Shown one piece after another: positions 58,800 to 64,000 of a stretch of DNA of 64,000 bases (positions are counted from its first letter, which is position 1; every line of letters begins with the position of its first letter). The stretch spans positions 579,001 through 643,000 of the forward strand of contig CAJNDT010001213.1 of assembly GCA_905221615.1 (NCBI GenBank), written 5' to 3'. This DNA is from Symbiodinium sp. CCMP2592 (Eukaryota > Sar > Dinophyceae > Suessiales > Symbiodiniaceae). Made by a program: the position numbers and the translations under genes. Under the pieces are notes generated by a model. It worked only from the letters and a program-made list of their open reading frames with translations. It did no database searches and was not told the DNA's origin.

Positions 58800-58895
58800 C
58801 ATTTCTAAACCCTTAAACCCCTAAACTCCAAACCCTAAACCCCAAACTTTACTCCCTAAAGCCCTCAACCCCTAAACCCTAAACCCTAACCCCCC
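58800..58895. repeat. CCCTAAA array
   Basis: Degenerate CCCTAAA/CCCCTAAA units. Confidence 0.85.
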
Positions 58896-58982
58896 GCAAG
58901 CCCCACATCTCACAGCTGCAAGCACTCGTTTCAAGCGATTTTCACCGCTTCTCTCGGCCAGTTGTCCTGGGATCGGGAAGAA

Positions 58983-59104
58983 GTACTTGGAGGATCATGT
59001 GAGTTAGTAAGTCAGGCTATAAGTACCTTAATTTGGGTTTAGAAGCAACTAGCCTACATACAACATGTATACCCCTACTTGGTAAGTCCCCTGATCCTCG
59101 AAGA
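58983..59104. repeat. Fold-back element, family C
   Basis: GTACTTGGAGGATCATGTGA at the left, TCCCCTGATCCTCGAAG at the right. Confidence 0.8.
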
Positions 59105-59435
59105 GGAGTCTCGGGTTGCTAAAATTCGCGGTTGTTTGGGCTTCAACGTTCCCGGTGATATTGGTTTGGGGTTTACAGGGTTTTGGGTTTACAGGGTTTT
59201 GGGTTTAGGGTTTTTAGGGTTTAGGATTTAGGGCTTGTGAGGGGTTCGGATGAGTTCAGAGATGTGTTAGGGGCTCGGCATCGGAGGAGCTCACCCATGT
59301 AGGCGCCTGATAGATAGGACCTCTCTTGTGGCAAGGGTCCAAATGGTTTGGCCTTTGACATGTGGTTCATTCAATCCGTGCTCGAGATTTCAGTTTATAA
59401 GTTTATAAGGCTTAAACTGCTTTGGGGCCTCTACG

Positions 59436-59633
59436 ATGTCGAAAACGCAAAACCTTGAAGACGAGACCCTCAACTACTATCTAGTGGGCGACGGCCCTGC
59501 AACGTGTGAAGACCTCCATGGGACTCTTGTACATACATTTGGGGACACTAAGGTCGTTTTCACGGTGGGAAACAATGTTGTATACGGTTCATCTCAGAGC
59601 CACTCTTGGGATCTGTATAAAGGAATCATCTAG
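59436..59633 (+). CDS. Short ORF or first exon, unknown protein
   Basis: ATG to TAG, 65 residues: MSKTQNLEDETLNYYLVGDG, then PATCEDLHGTLVHTFGDTKV and VFTVGNNVVYGSSQSHSWDL. The start is acidic, followed by strand-forming residues with regular Val, Thr and Gly; composition and codon use look fully natural. No repeat family overlaps it, and the ATG is preceded by ordinary, non-repeat sequence. No family recognised. It could be a complete small protein or the first exon of a plus-strand gene; a family A element follows within 30 bp. Confidence 0.45.
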   Translation: MSKTQNLEDETLNYYLVGDGPATCEDLHGTLVHTFGDTKVVFTVGNNVVYGSSQSHSWDLYKGII

Positions 59634-59661
59634 ATTGGGTTTCGTAGTTGCGATGACAGTA

Positions 59662-59785
59662 CCCAGCGATCCCAAGACCGCTTTATTAGAGTATACATCG
59701 TATGGTAAACTGGCTTAAACTAGATGGGGTTTAATATTATGAATTCACGGTATATTCCTCAAGCAAGGGTATTGGGATCTCTGGG
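59662..59785. repeat. Family A element
   Basis: CCCAGCGATCCCAAGACCGC at the left, GGTATTGGGATCTCTGGG at the right, flanked by TA. Confidence 0.8.
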
Positions 59786-59850
59786 TAGCTGATGTCAGCA
59801 ACCGGGGTTCAGCGGGCAAAAGGATCTCACCCGGGTTGAAGTCGCTAGGG

Positions 59851-59980
59851 CTGCTTGGGGGATCATGGGACGTACGCAGTAAACAAGGTTATAAGGACCT
59901 TAATTGAGGCTACAAGCAACTATAAGCGTAGTTACCCTACTTCGAACCCTACGCACTAAGTCCCCTGATCCTCTGAGTAG
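59851..59980. repeat. Fold-back element, family C
   Basis: CTGCTTGGGGGATCATGGGA at the left, CCCCTGATCCTCTGAGTAG at the right. Confidence 0.8.
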
Positions 59981-60159
59981 AAGGATTCCTCTACATAGAA
60001 CGAAAGCATAGATTAGAATCATAGGAGTAGCGTAAATTGGATAGCCTTCTGTCGGGGTGCCCGGTGTCTTTGTGCTAGCCGTAACCACGTACTAACCTGA
60101 AGACATGCACTCGAGTCTGATATTCCGGAGCCCCGAAATGCGACTAGCAAAGACCAAAC

Positions 60160-60250
60160 TGCAAATCCAGAAAAAACCCGAAACCCTAAACCCGAAACCC
60201 TAAACCCGAAGCCCTAAACCCTAAACCCTAAACCCAAACCCTAAACCACC
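60160..60250. repeat. CCCTAAA array
   Basis: CCCTAAACCCGAAA units. Confidence 0.85.
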
Positions 60251-60551
60251 GAACCGAGGGTTCATGGGGCCTCAAGGCCTTGGCCTTGCATCCTGTACTC
60301 AAAATCAGAGTTGCACTAGCTTCCCCAGTAGTACCCTTTTTGCCCTTTTTCTGTTTGGGTTCGCTTGGGGTGGTTCTTCATTAGGGTGATATAAGGACAC
60401 CAACATCAGGTACCTTAATTTTCGGAAACTAACATTTGGCATTTGGCATCCTATCGGGAGGAATCCTTTACGAGCGCTACTTCTTTTTGGACCTTACAAA
60501 TAGCCTCGCAGTCAAAGCAGGAGCCTGGCTATTTGGGGTAGGGCAACAAGC
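60251..60551. other. No confident gene
   Basis: Unique DNA with a possible worn family L tip (CCTTAATTTTCGGAAACT) at 60413-60430 and a plus frame (FGILSGGILYERYFFLDLTN) that runs into a family C half copy. Confidence 0.35.
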
Positions 60552-60600
60552 TCTACTTGGAGGATCATGGGACTTAGTAAGTCGGGTCATAAGTGCCGTT
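60552..60600. repeat. Left half of a family C element
   Basis: CTCTACTTGGAGGATCATGG then ACTTAGTAAGTCGGGTCATA, with no right arm. Confidence 0.75.
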
Positions 60601-60659
60601 GCTCCCCAGACTATACCCCTGAGAACCATAATGACAAAAACACGCTTAACATGCTCTTG

Positions 60660-60775
60660 GGTGTTATCCCTAAACCCTAAACACCCAAACCCCTAAACCC
60701 CAAACCCCTAAATCCATAAACCCTAAACCCCTAATCCTTAATTAAATACCCCTCAACCCCGAAACCCCCACAAAC
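60660..60775. repeat. CCCTAAA-like DNA at an exon's donor side
   Basis: CCCTAAACAC, CCCCTAAA and CCCCGAAA units leading up to the exon at 60776. Confidence 0.8.
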
Positions 60776-60871
60776 CCTAAGGAGCCCAAAAACGACAGCC
60801 CAGCGGCACGGCGGGCCGATCTTCGCCTCCTCGCGCAAGCGCCAGCCGATCCACTCCAAAATCTGGAGGAC
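60776..60871 (-). CDS. Internal exon, unknown protein
   Basis: Exactly 32 codons in phase 0, from TTCACAG/GTC to CTTAGG/GTTTGTGG. The product reads VLQILEWIGWRLREEAKIGP and PCRWAVVFGLLR: an amphipathic Trp-rich helix followed by a hydrophobic helix. The acceptor has the AG-G form and the donor merges into TTTAGGG-like text. A plus frame (ADLRLLAQAPADPLQNLEDL) is also open, but its boundaries are weaker. No family recognised. A membrane-associated segment is possible. Confidence 0.5.
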
Positions 60872-60879
60872 CTGTGAAG

Positions 60880-61305
60880 GCTCTAAGAATTTGAACTGTA
60901 AGGTTCCTTTAAGGATCCCTTTGAGGGTTTAGGGTTCCTTTGTATGGTGAAGTCATAAGGCTCTAAAACACTCGAAGGGTTCCTTTAAGGGTTTAGGGTT
61001 TGAGGGTTTAGAATTTAGGGTTTAGGGCTTCAAGGCTCTGAAAACTTGAAGTTTAGGGTTCCTATAAGGGTTCAGGGTTTGTGAACTTCAAGGCTCTAGC
61101 AAATTTTAAATTTAGGGTTCCTTTACGGGTTTAGGCTGTAGCGGTTTAGGGTTTAGGGCTTCGAGGCTCTAGCGAACTTGAAGTTTAGGGTGCCTTTAAA
61201 GGTTCCTTTAGGGGTTCAGGGCTCCTTTTAGGGCTCCTGTAAGGCTTTCGGATTCCTTTAAGGGTTTAGGGCTCCTTTAGCTTCAAGCTTTCGGCGGCTC
61301 CTTGA
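60880..61305. repeat. Tandem block of CTTCAAGGCTCTA and CCTTTAAGGG modules
   Basis: The unit (CTTCAAGGCTCT-A-x5-AACTTGAA)-TTTAGGGTTCCTTTAAGGG recurs about every 75-90 bp five times, mixed with TTTAGGG. Confidence 0.8.
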
Positions 61306-61446
61306 CCTACTTGTCGAGTAGTCTGGGGAACTAAAAGTTGACCTTGGGAGTATGTTCGGATATATAGGGACTATAGTAACTATATAGGGACTATGACTAT
61401 AGTATCTATCCCAACAAGCCTAAAGGTTACCTAGTCTACTGCTAGG
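61306..61446. repeat. Family H element with internal duplication
   Basis: ACCTACTTGTCGAGTAGTCT at the left, GGTTACCTAGTCTACTGCT at the right; TATATAGGGACTATAG occurs twice. Confidence 0.8.
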
Positions 61447-61541
61447 TAGAAGTTCAGGGTTCAGGGTCCTACGACAATAAGGAACCCTGGATATCTGGGG
61501 TCCGGGGAAGCCCCGGGCACGAACCGTGACCCAAAACCCTA

Positions 61542-61655
61542 GACTAGGATGCCCAGTAACCTAGGAATAAAAAGGGCTCCCTTTTTGGTATTGGGTAACT
61601 TTATCAGGAACCTAGGACTACAAAAAGGGAATTTTTAAGGGTACTACTGGGCATG
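61542..61655. repeat. Fold-back element, family F
   Basis: CTAGGATGCCCAGTAACCTA at the left, GTACTACTGGGCATGCTA at the right. It lies 13 bp beyond the stop of the exon at 61668. Confidence 0.85.
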
Positions 61656-61667
61656 CTAATGGAATTT

Positions 61668-61712
61668 TCATCTCGAAAGCCAAGGGCAGATCTTGTCCTT
61701 GTACTCAAGCTG
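61668..61712 (-). CDS. Candidate last exon, unknown protein
   Basis: After CTGCAG, the frame QLEYKDKICPWLSR ends at TGA. It is in phase with the exon at 62749-62829, giving GHQKA joined to QLEYK. The bases just upstream (VDSLLQ in the same frame) are also coding-like, so the exon may start a little earlier. The product is helical and charged. Confidence 0.45.
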   Translation of the reverse strand, partial: QLEYKDKICPWLSR

Positions 61713-61906
61713 CTGCAGCAAACTGTCAACCCGAAGCCTTAAACCTGATCCTAAACCCTAAACCCTAATCCTAAAATAAATCTTTCGAAAAGTAGGTTAC
61801 TTGTGGTTCAGGTCGGGCTTGGGCGCTTCCGGATTGGGGCCCGTGGCTTCAGGGTTCAGGGCTTGGAGTTCAAGGATCGAGGGTTACGGCTGAATAAATG
61901 TTCTTC

Positions 61907-62012
61907 CCCAGAGGGTCCAAGTACCCAAATAGTAAGGTTTCAAGGTCCAAAACTACTCAGAGTATGGATTTGGGACCCAAAACCCTACCACTTGAGTACT
62001 CGGACCCTCTAA
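61907..62012. repeat. Fold-back element, family O, in an intron
   Basis: CCCAGAGGGTCCAAGTACCC at the left, GAGTACTCGGACCCTCTAAG at the right. Confidence 0.75.
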
Positions 62013-62369
62013 GTTCTACATTAAGAAAAAGCTTTAGCTTCAGCTATGGCTATGGAGAATGTGCTGCGCAGCTTAGAGTTTAAGGGTTTAGGGTTTAGGT
62101 TTTGCTTGGTACACTTCTCGATTTGCGGGTTTAGGGTTATAGGGTTTAGGAAATTCGAAAGGGATGGCGATTTGGGACTTGTGGTTTAAGCGTGATAAGC
62201 TTTGGGCTGCACGGCTGTGGTTTGTCCTGAAATCCCCAAACCCGAACTACCGTAAACTGCCCTAGAACCCGACGTCCCTGAACGAATTAATAAACAGAAC
62301 AAGACCCTTATGGAATTTCATACGACAACCCCTTGATTGACAGTCCCTTCCTATAAAGCCTCTGTGAAG

Positions 62370-62748
62370 ACACCCCCTGAACCATTGACCCTGAACCCTA
62401 ACCCTAAAGTTTCATCCCGACACCCTAATCCCTAAATCCTGCACCCAAACCTAACCCGTTCACCCTAAACCCGAAACCGTTTCCGCCCCCTAAGTTCCTA
62501 AACCCTTAAACCCGAAACCGTCTCCGCCCCTAAACCCCTAAACCCCTGAACCCTTAACCCTACACCCATAAACCCTCAACCCTACAACCCTAAACTTAAA
62601 CCCTAAACCCAGAACCCCTGAACCCATGAACCGCAAAACCCTAAGCCCTACACCCCCAAACCGCTAAACCCTCAACCATAAGCCCTACACCCCCAATGAA
62701 ATGGCTAAACCCTAAACCCCTAAACCCTAAACTCCAAAACCCTAAAGC
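62370..62748. repeat. CCCTAAA-like array, intronic
   Basis: About 380 bp of degenerate CCCTAAA, CCCCTAAA and CCCTACACCC units between two minus-strand exons. Confidence 0.85.
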
Positions 62749-62829
62749 CGCCTTCTGGTGCCCGCGCTTGTCCAGCGCGGCTTTGGCCAAGAGCTCCAGG
62801 GCCCGGGCCTCGTCGAGATCCGAAGAGTC
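62749..62829 (-). CDS. Internal exon, unknown helical protein
   Basis: 27 codons in phase 0, from GCCCAG/GAC to GCG/GCTTTAGGG (GC donor merging into TTTAGGG). It reads DSSDLDEARALELLAKAALD and KRGHQKA, a charged helix with strong C/G third-position bias. The frame is also open upstream to 62850. It joins in phase with the last exon at 61668-61712. The first 11 bases of the exon and the bases before them are repeated at about 63017-63040 (see findings), which suggests that the upstream exon ends there at 63028. No family recognised. Confidence 0.55.
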
Positions 62830-62849
62830 CTGGGCATCTTCTCCGATGG

Positions 62850-63016
62850 ATTTAGGGTTTTGCGTTTTTTGTTAATAGGATTTTAGGATTTTGTGTTTTT
62901 TTGTTGTTTAAAGTGGGATTTGGGGTTATAGGGTTTTAGCGTTTATGTAGGGTTTGGGGCTGTAGGGCTTTAGGGTTTATATTAAGGGTTTGAGGTTTAG
63001 GATTTAGGGTTTAGGG
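62850..63016. repeat. TTTAGGG-like DNA, probable intron
   Basis: GGATTTAGGGTTTTGCG, GGGTTTATATTAAGGG and GGATTTAGGG units between the exon and its upstream duplicate. Confidence 0.8.
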
Positions 63017-63060
63017 TCTGAAGAGTCCTGGATATCTTTTCGTCTGGTCGATGATGTAAA
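63017..63060 (-). other. Diverged duplicate of an exon boundary, possible upstream exon end
   Basis: Minus strand GAAAAGATATCCAGGACTCT plus TCAGA, against GAGAAGATGCCCAGGACTCT plus TCGGA at 62819-62843. Read in frame, TRRKDIQ would join DSSDLDEA. Confidence 0.45.
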
Positions 63061-63575
63061 CCCTATGTTTCCTTTAACGAAATCTAAAAGGTTGCCTTTA
63101 AGGGGTTCCTTTAAAGGATCTTTAGGGTTTTAGGGTTGAGGGTTTCGGGTTCATGATATATAAGTGTCTGGACTATCCCACGTGTGTTTTGCTGCGATCT
63201 CTGGGGGGTTTTGGGGTTCTTTTGGGTTTGGGAGGAGGGTTTTTGGCGCCTCTGTTTAAGAGGAAGGGGCTTGTTCGGTGAAGGTTATTGAAATTTCAAT
63301 TCCGGATGCTGGCGCTCTGGTTGTTGTTTTGGGTAGAAAGCGTTCAAGTTGCAGGGAACCCCAAACCTTCGACCCTAAATTCTGCAATAGACCCTAAACC
63401 CTAAATCTTGAACCCTAAACCCTCAACCCGAAACAACCATTAATAAAGGAATACACCTTAAATCACAGTGGGGGCTGAAACTTATGATTCAAGGTATATT
63501 CCTTGTCAATTCATGAACGCGTATCTGAGGCCTAACCCTACACCACAATTCCTAAACCCCTCTAAGGGCCATAAG
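63061..63575. other. Mostly repeat text; one possible plus-strand exon
   Basis: 63286-63336 (plus) reads VIEISIPDAGALVVVLG between GAAG/GTT and TTGG/GTAGAA. 63430-63510 is a worn family B copy. The rest is TTTAGGG/CCCTAAA-like. Confidence 0.3.
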
Positions 63576-63679
63576 ATAGGGGCCTTAATGATTACCCTAT
63601 ACTATTCTGGTGGGTTCCTTACTATAGCTATAGTATAAAATACCCCCAACCCCTAGTCTGATTATTGAGGCCCCTACAT
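63576..63679. repeat. Fold-back element, family D
   Basis: AGATAGGGGCCTTAATGATT at the left, GATTATTGAGGCCCCTACAT at the right. Confidence 0.8.
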
Positions 63680-63788
63680 CCCAGACCTTCCAAAATCCCT
63701 TAATTAAGGAATATACCTTAAGTTATAGTAGGGCCCCTAATTTGATTTAAGGTATATTCCTTAATTAAGGGATTTTGGAAGGTCTGGG
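63680..63788. repeat. Fold-back element, family B, nearly perfect
   Basis: CCCAGACCTTCCAAAATCCC at the left; the right arm is the exact complement for more than 40 bp. The best preserved hairpin in the window. Confidence 0.9.
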
Positions 63789-64000
63789 ATTATAGAACCC
63801 TAAAAGAGATCTCTTATAAAATCCTTTAAGGAACCCTTTAAAGAGAAACCTATTCTGATTATGCAGGCCCCCATAGTAAGAGGCTTCAGTACAGGGCCCT
63901 TACAGTAGAAGCCAGAAAGTTGGAATATCATTATCGTAACCCCTTTAAGGTAAATTATAGGGGATCCTACCATTAATCCATATTCCAACTTTCTGGAGTT
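63789..64000. other. Repeat modules to the window edge
   Basis: CCTTTAAGGAACCC modules. Minus-strand text near the end, together with CCAACTTTCTGG at the edge and CCAGAAAGTTGGAATATCAT at 63913, forms an inverted repeat (63913-63998), probably another fold-back element. Confidence 0.5.

Noticed and set aside
1-64000. Regularly spaced repeats as a CRISPR array
   Set aside because: Repeats are palindromic elements of 90-190 bp at irregular distances, or telomere-like heptamers; there are no short direct repeats with unique spacers and no cas-like genes.
1-64000. Window as a chromosome end (telomere)
   Set aside because: The telomere-type text is degenerate, scattered and in both orientations, with genes between; neither edge is a terminal array.
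1-64000. tRNA, rRNA or spliced-leader genes
   Set aside because: I looked for B-box-like GGTTCGA text and for the dinoflagellate spliced-leader sequence; partial matches (for example near 2346) lacked the rest of the structure.

Overview
This window looks like eukaryotic nuclear DNA from a photosynthetic protist. A dinoflagellate or a close alveolate relative (such as a chromerid) is my best guess, but it is not proven. The evidence is: degenerate TTTAGGG/CCCTAAA (plant/alga/alveolate-type telomere repeat) throughout, in both orientations; protein-coding sequence broken into short exons whose introns start GT, GC or possibly GA and whose acceptors are usually AG followed by G; a nuclear, intron-split cytochrome c6-like gene; a Ty1/copia reverse-transcriptase relic; and roughly a hundred short fold-back elements. 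There are no operons, bacterial ribosome-binding sites, CRISPR arrays, rRNA genes, or tRNA genes that I can see. I found no copy of the dinoflagellate spliced-leader sequence.

Layout. 1-9.9 kb: repeat-rich, with a few short coding islands (2222-2407 minus is the best). 9.9-11.5 kb: a minus-strand gene candidate with two good 3' exons. 13.2-14.1 kb: two minus-strand exon candidates. 15.4-17.3 kb: a minus-strand gene whose last three exons join in frame. 18.3-21.0 kb: the best-defined gene, minus strand, a caspase-like (peptidase C14-type) protein followed by a membrane region and up to five further exons. 21.5-28 kb: repeats, one long near-perfect CCCTAAA array and weak coding islands. 28.3-28.6 kb: the copia RT relic. 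29-37 kb: repeats and scattered exon candidates. 37.46-38.22 kb: a 0.76 kb inverted-repeat element with TTA on both sides that carries a GC-rich open reading frame. 38-55 kb: dense nested fold-back elements, with clear single exons at 42.7 and 47.4 kb. 55.3-55.7 kb: cytochrome c6-like exons. 57-64 kb: further exons (59.4 plus, 60.8 minus, 61.7/62.8 minus) in CCCTAAA-rich DNA.

About fifteen families of 90-190 bp palindromic elements (called A to O here) account for much of the non-coding DNA. Several are nested, which gives a relative insertion order. Families A, C and E are flanked by TA in many copies; family N is flanked by TAA or TTA. The coding islands sit between these elements and the TTTAGGG-like DNA, which often forms the intron itself: donors read GTTTAGG or GCTTTAGGG, and in two genes a duplicated piece of exon flanks or lies inside a TTTAGGG-rich intron. 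That link between telomere-like repeat insertion and introns is the most interesting pattern here.

Limits. Most exon calls rest on reading frame, amino-acid composition and splice-site phase alone, with no transcript or homology search. With a free choice of splice sites some joins will be wrong. In GC-rich islands several frames on both strands are often open, so strand is uncertain where stated.
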